64,000 nt of DNA, taken from contig CM030837.1 of NCBI GenBank assembly GCA_018105865.1, positions 6,424,725 to 6,488,724 of the forward strand, in the 5' to 3' direction. Position 1 is the first letter of the stretch, and each line of letters starts with the position of its first letter. The notes beneath the pieces were generated by a model. It did no database searches, was not told the DNA's origin, and was given only the letters and a program-made list of their open reading frames with translations. Made by a program: the position numbers and the translations under genes. Source of the DNA: Metaphire vulgaris. Lineage: Eukaryota; Annelida; Clitellata; Crassiclitellata; Megascolecidae. Below, in pieces: positions 43,686 to 55,634 of the stretch.

Positions 43686-44851
43686 CAGTTTCCCAAACTG
43701 TGGGTCGCGACCCAAAAGTTGGTCGCGACCCAAAAGTGGGTCGCAATGTCTAGTGGGTCGTGGAGTAGCGCGATATTAGATTCAAAAGTGTCATTTTCTA
43801 ACCAATAGGCCTACCACAATGAAGTCACAAGCCTTGAAAGTTGCAAGTGGACTTAGGTATGCATGCAATCCTCCATACACAGCTTATATTAAAATGATTA
43901 GTGTTTAATGAAACCCTTGTGCAATTGAATCTTATTTCGCAACTAGAAATGCTCGCTTCGCTCGCAGTGCAGGGTAATACCATTGTGGAGAATTTGCATT
44001 TCTCGTCTATTGCTACTGGAATCTACGGCGTTATAGCCGCACTCTACGGGCAACTACCGGAGACATGGGACCTTCAAAACCCTTATTTTCGATTTATTAA
44101 CAGCCATCCATCAAATATCTCACTGAAATACGACCTTAAATAAATTAGCGCATGAGCCAAAGCTGAAATTAGAACGCTGGGTCGCGTATTTCAAAAGTTA
44201 TAGCTGATTTTTGGTTACGTTGATTATGCGCCTATACACTGTCCATCTAACAGATAAGGTTCCAGAACGACCAATAGAACGCTGCCCAGCCAACCAATCA
44301 GAACGCTTGAAGGTAACCAATGAGGACATCACACAGCCAACCAATCAGAACGCTCACACAGCCAAGCAATCGGAACGCTTGAAGGTAACAGAGGCACAGG
44401 GGAAGGATTTTAATGTGATAGATAACTCAAGGAAAGCGTATTCCGACCATTTTGCTCTGAAACTCCAACAATACGGAATCTGATTACGTTGTACCCAGCG
44501 GTTAAGCGATTTTGCCATACTCATAGGATTTTTAAGACGCGTAACAAAGGTATGTCACTGGCAAAATTTTTAAAAGATAATTTTCAAGAAATTTCAATTT
44601 CTATTTGTCTCCTTTCTTATTTTGCCAAAAATATGAATAATTCTGCCAATATACTTGCCATATTTTCATTCGATTTAAATCAGAGCTTTTGTTTTTCAAT
44701 TTATTCAAAACTCAGAAGATTCGTTTCAACTAACGTTCGCCAGATGGCGCATTGCATTAATTTTTTTGGCATTACACGCTATGATTAGGTTCGCGGCACG
44801 TTACAAAACCGATGAAGTGGGCCGCGGTTCCAAAATGTTTGTGAAACCCTG
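43686..44851. mobile_element. hAT-type element, CAGGGTTTCCCAAAC family, copy C, carrying a Helitron
   Basis: Starts CAGTTTCCCAAACTG with GGGTCGCGACCCA and ends TGTTTGTGAAACCCTG. Flanks tcttaaat and ctttaaag match at 5 of 8. The interior matches copies A, B and D, apart from a 480-bp insertion at 43943-44422. Confidence 0.78.
43943..44422 (-). mobile_element. non-autonomous Helitron inside hAT copy C
   Basis: On the minus strand it begins TCTATCACATTAAAATCC and ends TTTCTAG, followed by T, that is, insertion between A and T with TC and CTAG ends as expected for Helitrons. Aligning with copies A and D, removing this segment restores TTTCGCAATAACTCAAGG-like sequence, a perfect empty site. No Rep/helicase is present. 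Confidence 0.75.
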
Positions 44852-45653
44852 CTTTAAAGGATGATTCTTAGTAGACTTTACTCGTAGTTATGTGTTGATA
44901 CGTTTGACAAGACTACGAGATTCTGAGGTCCCAAGATAAGATATGGAATACAAGGTTTTTGTTTTGATACTGATAAGCTGATTGATTGATTGATTGATTG
45001 ACTCATTGACTGATTGATTGATTTGCAATCGTTTTTTCATTTGCATAGAGTGTCCAGCCACTTCCTTGTTTCACACGTTGTCAGGTTCTTCTGTCTGGCT
45101 TGACCAAGGACAAAACGTTCGAGGCTAAAATGTTACGAGTTTCATATTCTAGTAAAATATTAGCTTTTAATTTGACTACTTCTCAGGTTTCTTTTTGTTT
45201 TCTATTCTATTGTGTACTTAGACTAAATTCAAATCTTGTGAATATTCTGTAAATTTTCTTGGTCTTATTTTAAATTCAATTGATGTAATTTATTGTAATT
45301 GATGTCAGACATGCCTATGTGAAGTTGAGTTGAAATAAACCTCAGTTCATATATTCGGGTTCAGTGATTATGTTACAGGCGCGGAGCGTTCGCTCAAGAA
45401 ATAATATGTAACGGATTGCTAATTAGGAAAGCGATATCTCTGCCTTGAAAAGATACGCTGAGAAGGGCAGCTGCATAAATACCATAAAGTGTACGAATAT
45501 ACGACGCGGCTGTTGAAGTAGCAGTTGCAGGATGTCCGTCTGAGCCTCTCTGAGGAGTCAACGCTGAAGAAGACAGACGATAAATGAGGCGCTGAAGTTT
45601 CCTAAATGAAAGGCTTAATACAGATTATAAGAATTAACGGATGGAAGGGAGAG

Positions 45654-45695
<42 letters not shown>

Positions 45696-45985
45696 CGAAC
45701 GAACAATGGAGGGGAGAGAAGCAATGTTCTCTCTAATGTTTTGTAGTCCTGTGCGCCTGAAATTTCTTGTGTGCAAGATTTTACGTGGAAAGTCAACTTT
45801 TGTGCGCCTCAGAATTTGTCCGTAATCAACATTACTTATTTGCTAACAGGTTAATACGTCTCAGAACACTCTTGTCGGTCAACGATCCACTTTTTACAAT
45901 TTTCCTACCAGTTTAGAATATAAACAAATGCATTGTCATTAACTTGGATGAAAAAGTGGCAGTAGGGGGCGCAAACCCTATACCT
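44852..45985. other. unannotated
   Basis: Short (TTGA)n near 44980 and (GA)n at 45655-45692. No gene recognised. Confidence 0.35.
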
Positions 45986-45989
45986 TCCC

Positions 45990-46644
45990 TTTGCAAGTAG
46001 ACTTAGGTCTTAGTAAATTTATAATTATGCATGCAATCCTCCATACACAGTTCATATCAAAATGATTATTGTTTATGAAACTTTATCCAATGTTAGTCGA
46101 CAATAAGTTTGCAGGGTCACGGCACGTTACAAAGCCGCTGACGTGAGTCGCACAGTTCCAAAAAGTTTGGGAAACCCTGGTCTACTTTTTAAAATTAACA
46201 TTATTTCGCAACAACGCAAGGAAGCGTATTCCGACCATTTTGCTCCGAAATTCCACTAACAATAGTCAATAAGAATCTCTTTCCATGGCGCATGTGACAC
46301 CTAACGGTTAAGCGATTTAGCCAATTTCATAGGATATTTAAGACACGTAACAAAGGTATGTTCCTGGCAAAGTTTTTAAAAAGATAATTTTAAACAATTC
46401 CAATATCTGTTTATCTCATCTTGTCTTATTTGGCAAAAATATGAATAATTTTGCCTAATATATTTGCCACATTTCTCATTCGAATTGAAACAGAGCTTTC
46501 GTTTTGCTATTTATACGAAACTCAGACAAACAACGTTCGCCAGATGACGCAATGCATTTATAAAATGTCACAAAATGTTAGGGTCGCCCCACGTTACACG
46601 ACCGCTGAAGTGGGTCGCAATTCCAAAATGTTTGGGAAGCTCTG
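45990..46644. mobile_element. hAT-type element, CAGGGTTTCCCAAAC family, copy D (partial)
   Basis: Right end TGTTTGGGAAGCTCTG and interior blocks CGTATTCCGACCATTTTGCT and AACGTTCGCCAGATG shared with the other copies. The left end is not clean. Confidence 0.7.
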
Positions 46645-46856
46645 ATCTAATCGATTCCTTCTCTTGTTCTTCAACATATTCATTAAGCTAAATCGAGGTT
46701 CACAGTTTGCGCTGAATGTCAGACGTGTTCCTCCTATATTGATCCATTCGATTTGCTAGATCTTGAAACTGTTCACAATCAATGGCAACCATGAACTCTT
46801 AAATTAAGTCGCTGTTCATTTTTCATTTTGTAAATTTTTTGGTCTTATTATATATA

Positions 46857-46857
<1 letters not shown>

Positions 46858-46905
<48 letters not shown>
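46858..46905. repeat. (AT)n microsatellite
   Basis: Uninterrupted AT repeat. Confidence 0.95.
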
Positions 46906-46908
<3 letters not shown>

Positions 46909-46939
46909 GAGAAGAGAGTTGAAATAGGAGAGAGAGAGA

Positions 46940-47151
46940 GGGTGGTGACAATGATGAAGTGACGATGATTCATTTGGACGCATCGCAGTATCATGCCAGG
47001 AGAAAGAGAGGTCGGCCAAACAGAAGATGAGTGGATGATATAGAAGAATGGCAGCCTTAACAAAAGCATCGAAATAAAGAACTGTCTGGAAAAATGCTTG
47101 ATTCATGATGTCACCTTATCTTAAACTGTTGCAGGAAAGAGAAAATGATGA

Positions 47152-47189
<38 letters not shown>

Positions 47190-47210
47190 ATGATGATGAT
47201 GATTATGATG
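46940..47210 (+). mobile_element. LINE C-terminal fragment with (ATG)n tail
   Basis: Reads RRKRGRPNRR, a stop in place of Trp, then VDDIEEW, the conserved G-R-P-x-x-R-W-x-D-D-I end of LINE pol, followed about 120 bp later by ATG/GTG repeats (47143-47210). Confidence 0.65.
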
Positions 47211-47652
47211 ATGAGGAGGAGTAGGATGTCGCGGAAAAGATTGGAACTCTCTTAAAGGAAAAGTAACAAAAAGAAGGAACAATGGGGCGAGAAGAAAAAG
47301 AGGAGGAAGAAGAAGAAGACATAAAGGAAGACGAAAGGAGAAGAGGAAGAGGAGCAGGAGGACAGAAATCATTGAAACATGAATGGATCCATCTCTGATA
47401 ATAGTAGAATCAGCAACAGAGAAAGCTAAATGAGGACCTGTGGTCTGAACAGTAATTGCTGAAAACACTTGTAAACACAGAAAATGGCATTAAAGACAAA
47501 TTCAATTGAATCATTAATTTTGCCATTATCATCATCGTAACGTAACTCAAATTTAAATCGTTTAAAGCGAATAAAGCTCCCCTCGCCGATGTGAAAGAAA
47601 CGTGTTAATCGATTTATACGAGACGCCCATTTTTCTCACCGATAATAGTTTA

Positions 47653-47656
<4 letters not shown>

Positions 47657-47704
<48 letters not shown>

Positions 47705-47706
47705 AT

Positions 47707-47775
<69 letters not shown>

Positions 47776-47900
47776 TCTATCTATCTATCTATCTGTCTGT
47801 CTGTCTGTCTCTCTCTATATATATATATATATCTATTCTATCTATCTGTCTGTCTGTCTGTCTCTCTTTCTCTCTGTCTCTGTCTGTCTATCTGTCTGTC
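47657..47900. repeat. (CT)n/(AT)n/(CTGT)n compound microsatellite
   Basis: About 245 bp of pyrimidine dinucleotide and tetranucleotide repeats with two AT runs, immediately left of the foldback element. Confidence 0.95.
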
Positions 47901-48159
47901 TCAGGGCGACGGTGGTTTTAAATGCTGGCCGGTGTCGTATAAATTTATTTCCGCCATAAAATTATTACTGGGCGGAGCCTGCGGTTGCTAGGGAAATAAA
48001 ATTATGTCATTATAAATTTATTTCCGTATAAATTATTTCCGCCTATCAGCATAATATCTAAAAATAGCTTTAATCACTTTAATGCATTGGTTAGTAGCAG
48101 GCAATAACTTTATTTTCTACATATAACTATATAGCCTGCTGTTGGTGGGGAAATAAACT

Positions 48160-48960
48160 TATAACCGGTAATAAATTTATGTCCTATCTTCTGTCTATCT
48201 ATACCTGTGCATAGCATTGGTTGGAAATGAAATCATATCTTATGGATGATAAATTTATTTCCTACCTATCTACACATAACTATATAGCCTACTGATGGCA
48301 GGGAAATAACATTATAGCCGGTTATAAATTTATTTCCTAGTCTACGGTCTACCTATACCTGTATATAGCATTGGTTGGAAATGAAATGATATCCCATGGG
48401 TAATAAATTTATTTCCTAGGAAATAAAATTATAGCCGGTAATAAATTTATTTCTTATCTATCTATACCTGAGTATATCATTGGTTGGAAATGAAATGATA
48501 TTTGGTAATAAATTTATTTCTAGGAAATAAAATTATAACCGGTAATAAATTTAATCTATCTATACCTGTGTATAGCATTGGTTGGAAATGAAATGATATC
48601 CCATGGGTAATAAATTTATTTCCTAGGAAATAAAATTATAACCGGTAATAAATTTATTTCTATCAATCCCATACCTGTATATAGCATTGGTTGGAAATGA
48701 TATCCTATGGGTAATAAATTTATTTCTAGGAAATAAAATTATAGCCGGTTATAAATTTATTTCCTAGTCTACTGTCTATCTATACCTGTATATAGCATTG
48801 GTTTGAAATGAAGTGATATGCCATGGGTAATAAAATTATTTCCTAGGAAATAAAATTATAACCGGCAATAAATTCATTTCCTATCTATCTATACCTGTGT
48901 ATAGCATTGGTTGGAATGAAATGATATCCTATGGGTAATAAATTTATTTCCTACTTATCT
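48160..48960 (+). repeat. left arm satellite array of the foldback element
   Basis: About seven units containing CTATACCTGTGTATAGCATT, GGTTGGAAATGAAATGATAT, CCATGGGTAATAAATTTATT and the palindrome TTTATTTCCTAGGAAATAAA, then AATTATAGCCGGT. Spacing ranges from about 90 to 150 bp. Confidence 0.9.
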
Positions 48961-48999
48961 ATTTCATTGGCACTTGGCATTTTGGCGTTATCTTGATGG

Positions 49000-49715
49000 T
49001 ATTAACTGAAAAACGGATTTCAATTTCCACGAAAAAGCATAGTTGAAAAAATGCTTCAGTAGAGTAATATATAGTGAATGCTATCCTTAGCAACAAGAGA
49101 TGGCCTTCATTAAAGTGACGAGGAAGATACTACCAACAGACGATAAAATGCGTTTCCGGATTAGAAATCTCAATAGGCCTATCAGTTTATCCTCTGTGTA
49201 TAAGTCGACATTTAAAAGACGATTTATGACAAAGCGCCAGAGAAAAACATGACATTTGTCGAAACAATTATTATCAGAACAACGATCATTAAATAAAGAT
49301 CAGCTGTGCTAGAACAATGGCAAATCATTGGCATATTTGAAGTGAAATGCATGATTCAATTTTTAGTAGCATCCGCATTTGAAAATAAGTGTCGGTCTGT
49401 TGTAGATGATCAATATCGACTTAAACTGTTAAACATACTCAAGACCACCCGTAGTGAGTTTCGGAAAATGCGATTCTTTTGCGATTGATAAGCCGCTGAT
49501 TATATGCAGATACGATTAGACTTAGCAAGCAATAATGCTGATAATGGCTATCTTATAATAATAACTATACGATTTCATATGAAGCATTGATTGGGAGGAA
49601 GTCAAGAGGAAAGGGAAGAAAACTACTTTAAACACAATATTCAAGTAATGCTGGTGCTACATAATTCCAGTTTCAACAATTTCAAACCATAAGCACCGAC
49701 TAAACTAAATTCATC
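49000..49715. other. loop sequence of the foldback element, no function recognised
   Basis: Single-copy-looking sequence with a 60-codon open frame at 49306-49488 that matches nothing I know. Confidence 0.35.
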
Positions 49716-49718
49716 TTT

Positions 49719-50070
49719 GAGTCGTCCATAAATTCTCACGCGATTTTTGGCACTCTTACGTAACGCGACGTCACAAAACGTTAAAATATGACGTCACAGG
49801 GGCCGACCTCCCCCGAATTTTCATCTTTCGAAAAGACTTGACAAGCAAGAAATGGCCATCCTTGTATTTTTTCCTCTCGAAAAACCATGACAAGCAAAAA
49901 AAGGTCATAATTGTATTTTTTCTCCAAAATCCCTACAAGCAAAAAATGTCAAAGGTAATCACCTAAAAAAATTTGCGGGACGTCTCATTTACGGAACCCC
50001 CGTCCTCACACATCGTCACAAATGGCCGGACCCCTCCTCTAACCGCGTGACGTAATTTATAGACGAGCCC
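49719..50070. mobile_element. MITE, GxGTCGTCCATAAATT family
   Basis: Left end GAGTCGTCCATAAATTCTCA with CGCGATTTTTGGC; right end, reversed, GGGCTCGTCTATAAATTACG with TCACGCGGTTAG. Similar GTCGTCCATAAATTACGTCA ends occur widely in animals. The interior has three ACAAGCAA(A/G)AAATG words. Confidence 0.75.
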
Positions 50071-50129
50071 TTAGTCTACTATATCTTACTCAAAAAACCT
50101 AACCACAACAGAAGGCTTAAGCTTATATG

Positions 50130-52726
50130 CAGGGCCGTTTTATCTTGGGCACAGTGGGCACTGTGCCCAAGGCCTACGACCTTTTCAGGAGCCTACGAAA
50201 GTCAGATGTATATGGAGAACATGAAGGAGTAAAAATAGGCCATGGCAGAAATTGCAGTCTTGCAGATACAAATTTAATAACGTTTAACTCTAGCAGTCAC
50301 AAACAGTATAATATCTATTAATATGAGCACTTGAGCAGAGTTACGATATTATTATTATTATTATTATTGTCAGACAATTTGCTATAGCGCCGTAGGTGAG
50401 CGAAATGGAGGGGGTGCTTTGACAACTAATTACTCGTAACTGAGCTTAAATAAATGCGTTTTCAAGTTGGTAATAAACGTCGCGGCAGCATTCGCATTGG
50501 TCACACTGTCCGGAAGAGAGTTCCACAGGATCGCGGTGTAAAAGATCTCTCGCCAAATAGAGGAGTCGAGGATGGTGGAGGCACGAGTAGCTGATTCCGC
50601 TTGCTGGACCTTAGCCGAGCCCGCCGTTCGACCTCCGTAGATCTAGTCACCATGGTGGCCAGGTAGCGGGGGCAGCTCGAGTCATATAGAGCTCGATAGG
50701 TGAGCCAGCAGCGCTTAAACACTATCCTCTCTTTGATTCGCAGCCAGTGGAGATGGTCTTTCAGCAATGGCGTCACATGCTCATTCCAGCGACGACCTAG
50801 GGCACAGCGTGCTGATAGGTTGATTACAGACTGTAGACGGTTGAGCTGGCGGTCTGGGGTTCCAAGTAGTACGCTGTTACAGTAATCGATCCTGGTTAGA
50901 ATCAGCGCTCGAACGAGTTGAACAGCGGCGCTGGCTGTTATGTAACGTCGGATCGACTTGATTCTTCGCAGCTGATAGTGACAGCTGCGGATCAGACCGC
51001 TAATGTGCGCCTCGAAGGACAGCGTCTCGTCCAGTAAAACCCCCAGGAGTCGTACGTTACTTGATGGACCAATAACGTGATCACCAATATTGAGCGGGAC
51101 ACGATTGATCGACCCGCTCCGCCTGGGCGTGGAGATCCATAATAGTTCCGTTTTCTCCGGGTTGAGTGCCAGACGATTTTCCGCCGCCCACACACTGATC
51201 GCAGCAATACAATCCGCAACGCGTACTGCCAGTCGTTCGGCCTCTTTTGGTAGGGCGTAGGAATATATCTGCCCATCGTCTGCATAACTGTGCCCCTCAA
51301 GACCAAAGGCTGCTTTAATAAGGCAGATATCTGCAGTGTAAAGAATGAAAAGGAGAGGGCCCAGAACAGACCCTTGAGGGACACCATGGTAGACACGTCG
51401 CTGGGCCGACTTACTCGCCACAACAGACTGACTGCATTCTGTCAGTTAGGTAGTCTGTGATCCAGAAGGCCAGACCCCTCAATGATAGGAGGTTTCCAGT
51501 CGCCGTAGAAGAATGATGGTCGACCGTATCGATGAGCGGATAGGTCGAGAAGGCTGAGGAGAGCCACTCGATGCATCAACTATGTCGCTGAAGATCTTGA
51601 GGACCGCAGTCTCCGTTGAGTGGCCGCACCTGTACGCCGATTGATCTTTGGGCATCAGGTCGTTCGCAAGAAGGAAAGCGACTAGTTGTTTGTTGACAAT
51701 TCTTTCTAGCAGTTTCGAAGAGGAGGAGGTTAGATATCGGCCGGTAGCTAGATACATCCCGTTGGTCAAGCCCGGGCCGTTTAAGACGTGGGGTAACCAC
51801 AGCATGTTTCCAGGCCGGAGGACTAGACCATTAAGTGAGGTGGCCATGAGCAACAGAAAAGGAGCAAACGTCGATGGATTCTTTCAGCAGAGGCATGGGA
51901 TCGGCTGGACAGGACTTGTTCGGTGACGCCTTTACAAGCGCCATGATCTCGCCGACAGTGGGCACCTGATATTCCACGAGAAGCGATCCATGGTACTGGG
52001 CGTATGTCGCAGTCCCTGCAGTAGCGGTTTGGTTCCGTATGCCCTCAACCTTACCATCAATGTATTTGTGGTAGTCTTCTGCGTCAAAGTAGGTATGTAA
52101 ACCTTTTGGGTCTTTTCATAAGCAAGCAAAGTCACTTATGATGTCCTCAAATGTCATTTCCCGCATCGTCTTTTTTGAATGAAAGTAGTGCCAGGGAGGA
52201 TAGTCATGTTTATCTTATCGTTGACCGAAGATAAGTTTTTATAAGTTTCAGTTTGGAAAATGAGCGTTCACCTTTACAACTTGTTCCAAAAATTGAAAGG
52301 TAGATTCGGAAAGCAATATTTACATTTGGAAAACGTATCACCATCCTGTTCTTTATTTGAGCCCTAGGCCAAGCATTTCAGCCACTCTTTTAATCTTGCC
52401 AAATATTTGTGAAAATAGAAGAAAGTCGTCAGTAATTGCCTCTTCCAGATCTGATGGATACACCATAATTAGTGCCTTGGCTTTAGAAACTGTTTCATCA
52501 GTTGACAGAAGAAAGTTGAACTAGATTTGAATTTTGACATCGAAAACTGAGGAGGGTGCATTCCAAAATCATCATTAAACATGAAGTCATAAAATAATGC
52601 GAAAGTGTTTAACTTTAAAGTTTAATCCACAGTTGGTTGCGTAGTTGGCAACATGGAGGTTTCAAGTTGAGGAGGGCCTCGATTATGAGAGTGCCCAGGG
52701 CCTCTCGAAGACTTTCAACCGGCCCT
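50130..52726 (-). mobile_element. hAT element, CAGGGCCGG ends, with transposase remnant and nested LINE
   Basis: Left end CAGGGCCGTTTTA; right end, reversed, AGGGCCGGTTGAAAG. The 8-bp duplication cttatatg is perfect (50122-50129 and 52727-52734). At about 52270-52200 the minus strand encodes GERSFSKLKLIKTYLRSTI, the C-terminal dimerisation motif of a hAT (ZMYM-like) transposase, followed by a stop. A LINE is inserted between about 50340 and 52115. The whole lies within the foldback element. Confidence 0.88.
50340..52115 (-). pseudogene. CR1/Jockey-like LINE reverse transcriptase remnant
   Basis: Minus strand. From 52100 the frames read a linker ending with ASPNKSCPADP, then RPGLDQRDVSSYRPISN, then SSKLLERIVNKQL and DQSAYRCGHSTETAVL, then (51421-50501) YHGVPQGSVLGPLLF, HSYADDGQIY with the catalytic Y-A-D-D, LALNPEKTELLW, and VRLLGVLLDETLSF. 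It ends before a 3' UTR and (AAT)n tail at 50368-50340. At least three frameshifts lie between 52.0 and 51.4 kb, so it is dead; the endonuclease domain is missing by 5' truncation. Confidence 0.9.
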
Positions 52727-52784
52727 CTTATATGTGTATATGGTTAGGACATGATTTTCTTTCCAACCAATGCTACATGATGCA

Positions 52785-54175
52785 GGTATAGATAGATAGG
52801 AAATAAATTTATAACGGGCTATAATTGTATTTCCTAGGAAATAAATTTTTAACCTAGGAAATAAATTTCTAACCGGCTATAATTTTATTTCCTAGGAAAT
52901 AAATTTATTACCCATAGAATATCATTTCCAGCCAATGCTATAAACAGGTATAGATAGACTGTAGACTAGGAAATAAATTTATCGGCTATAATTTTATTTC
53001 TAGGAAATAAATTTATTACCCATAAGATATCATTTCCACCCAATGCTATAAACAGGTATAGATGGGTAGAGTAGGAAATAAATTTATAACCGGCTATAAT
53101 TTTATTTCCTAGGAAATAAATTTATAACCTAGAAATAAATTTATAACCGGCTATAATTTTATTTCCTAGGAAATAAATTTATTACCCATAGATTATCATT
53201 TCAACCAATGCTATACACAGGTATAGATAGACCGTAGACTAGAAATAAATTTATAACCGGCTATAATTTTATTTCCTAGTAAATAAATTTATTACCCATA
53301 GGATATCATTTCCAACCAATGCTATAAACAGGTATAGATGGTGGTAGACTAGGAAATAAATTTATAACCGGCTATAATTTTATTTCCTAGGAAATAAATT
53401 TATAACCTAGGAAATAAATTTATAACCGGCTATAATTTTATTTCCTAGGAAATAAATTTATTACCCATAGAATATCATTTCCAACCAATGCTATACACAG
53501 GTATAGATAGACCGTAGACTAGGAAATAAATTTATAACCGGCTATAATTTTATTTCCTAGGAAATAAATTTATTACCCATAGGATATCATTTCCAACCAA
53601 TGCTATAAACAGGTATAGATGGACCGTAGACTAGGAAATAAATTTATAACCGGCTATAATTTTATTTCCTAGTAAATAAATTTATTACCCATAGGATATC
53701 ATTTCCAACCAATGCTATAAACAGGTATAGATGGACCGTAGACTAGGAAATAAATTTATAACCGGCTATAATTTTATTTCCGAAATAAATTTATAACCTA
53801 GGAAATAAATTTATAATGGCTATAATTTTATTTCCTAGGAAATAAATATTATTACCCATAGAATATCATTTCCAACCAATGCTATACACAGGTATAGATA
53901 GACCGTAGACTAGGAAATAAATTTATAACCGGCTATAATTTTATTTCGAAATAAATTTATTACCCATAGGATATCATTTCCAACCAATGCTATAAACAGG
54001 TATAGATGGACCGTAGACTAGAAATAAATTTATAACTGGCTATAATTTTATTTCCTAGGAAATAAATTTATTACCCATAGGTTATCGTTTCCAACCAATG
54101 CTATACACAGGTATAGATAGACCCCAGACTAGGAAATAAATTTATAACCGACTATAATTTCATTTCCTCACTATA
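52785..54175 (-). repeat. right arm satellite array of the foldback element
   Basis: Reverse-complement units of the left array. The phrase CAGGTATAGAT recurs at intervals of about 111 bp or about 167 bp, the longer unit carrying an extra 56-bp TAGGAAATAAATTTATAACC block. Units are more alike near 53.2-54.1 kb than in the left array. Confidence 0.92.
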
Positions 54176-54970
54176 TAGTTATGTGTAGATAGGCAGGAAA
54201 GTTTAGACCTTAAAATCTTTCCAACTGATCTGGTATCGCTAAACTGTTTATATATATATACAGTTCAGGCGCCCATAAAGTATATTTTTCCTCAATGGAT
54301 AATGCAAATTTTCTACTTTTTACAGATTTTAATAATTGATTTGTTCAATTTTTTTCAAAATTGTTCAATTTGGTTTTGTGCGCCATCGGCTGAAGCCCTG
54401 GGCATTATGATAATAATAATGTGATTTTTAGTGGTTTCTGAGGCTAAGCAAACCTGTGTGTAAACCACTGATATGATTGTGGCACCGTAGAAGTTTATTG
54501 ACAAACCAATGAATGTACAGTACGAGGATGAGTAACAAAAAACCACTGCAGAACAATATAACAGTGAGCGTAATACAACATTTAACACCAAGTGATTATT
54601 GCAATTTCTATCTCATCAAATGTAAACTTGAAGCTATTTTGTCAAATGGAAACTTGAAACTACTTTGTCAAAATCGCGATTGACCGCATTCGAAAAACAA
54701 ATGATGGATAGGACGACTGTGATTGACTGTAATTGGCAGCCAATCGCCGTGGTTATAGGTAATGAATATTTATGAACTTGTGTATATGCATGAGATTTGC
54801 GTATGTGTTATGCCTTATGGCTCCACCCATATAATTGCTTCAAGCATTACCATTGGTTGCCTGCAAAGAATTCCCAAGGAGGAAATAAAATTATAGTTGT
54901 CGTTGCTATGGGAGGGCGGTTCTAATCTTGATTGACAGGCTATCTGCCGACCAATCAAAACTTGACCAGG
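54176..54970. other. right subterminal region of the foldback element
   Basis: Contains a reversed SINE tail fragment (about 54416-54480), a GGCACCGTAGAAGTTTATTG LINE-end-like phrase at 54480, and AAATAAAATTATAG words related to the arm repeats. No gene seen. Confidence 0.5.
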
Positions 54971-55060
54971 AAATAACTTTATGGGGGAAATAATTTTATA
55001 CGACACCGGCCATATTTCTTCGGCGATATTAGAACAACGCCATCGGTATCATCAAAGGGA

Positions 55061-55105
55061 GGCAGAGAGTGAGTGAGTGAGTGAGTGTGTGTGAGAGAGA
55101 GAGAT

Positions 55106-55148
<43 letters not shown>

Positions 55149-55215
55149 GAAAGAGAGAGAGTGAAAGAGAGAGCCTGGTGGTGGTGGTGGTGGTGGTGGT
55201 GGTGTGGTGGTGAAT
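55061..55215. repeat. (GTGA)n/(AAAG)n/(GGT)n compound microsatellite
   Basis: GTGA, GA, AAAG, GA and GGT repeats in succession just outside the foldback element. Confidence 0.93.
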
Positions 55216-55634
55216 AATGCGGTTAGTAGAAATCGCCGTCGGCGGCGGCGGGGGTCGGGTCTCGGACGCTTCCTATGTCCCCCTTTCGTTAGCGTTTCTT
55301 CATTATTTACGGCGCGCTAAACGTACGACGCGGCAGCGGCTAACCCAATAGACGCCTCCTCACCGGGTAATGCATAGAAGGCGCGCGTCCCGCCCGGACA
55401 GCGCGGAATCTTTCCTAATATATGGACCGATTTTCAAAATATTAATTCTACTCTCCCCGAGGCTCCACATTTGAACAGGTCAAGTCAAAGGACAGGGGGT
55501 TTCCTCACTGGATCCATCCGATTGGAAGCCTCTAGGACAGTCGATAGCATACTTTATTTATCCAAATCGGATGAATTCGGAAATTATATAATGAGAAGGA
55601 TGTTTCACAGGACAAACCAATCGACCCTTATACC
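55216..55634. other. CpG-rich segment, no gene assigned
   Basis: 55230-55420 has many CG dinucleotides, including GGCGGCGGCGG. A conventional gene cannot be supported. Confidence 0.35.

Larger units (their letters stand above)
47926..55012. mobile_element. 7.1-kb foldback-like element with satellite-bearing inverted arms
   Basis: Terminal inverted repeats of about 41 bp begin TGGCCGGTGTCGTATAAA (47926 and, reversed, 55012). Inside each end is a subterminal region with further matching blocks (for example ACATAACTATATAGC), then an array of an about 111-bp AT-rich unit: 48160-48960 in one orientation and 52785-54175 in the other. The arms enclose about 3.8 kb, of which 2.6 kb is a later hAT insertion. 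No target duplication is evident (flanks aaatgc and tatttc). No transposase for the element itself was recognised. This architecture fits foldback transposons. Confidence 0.75.
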
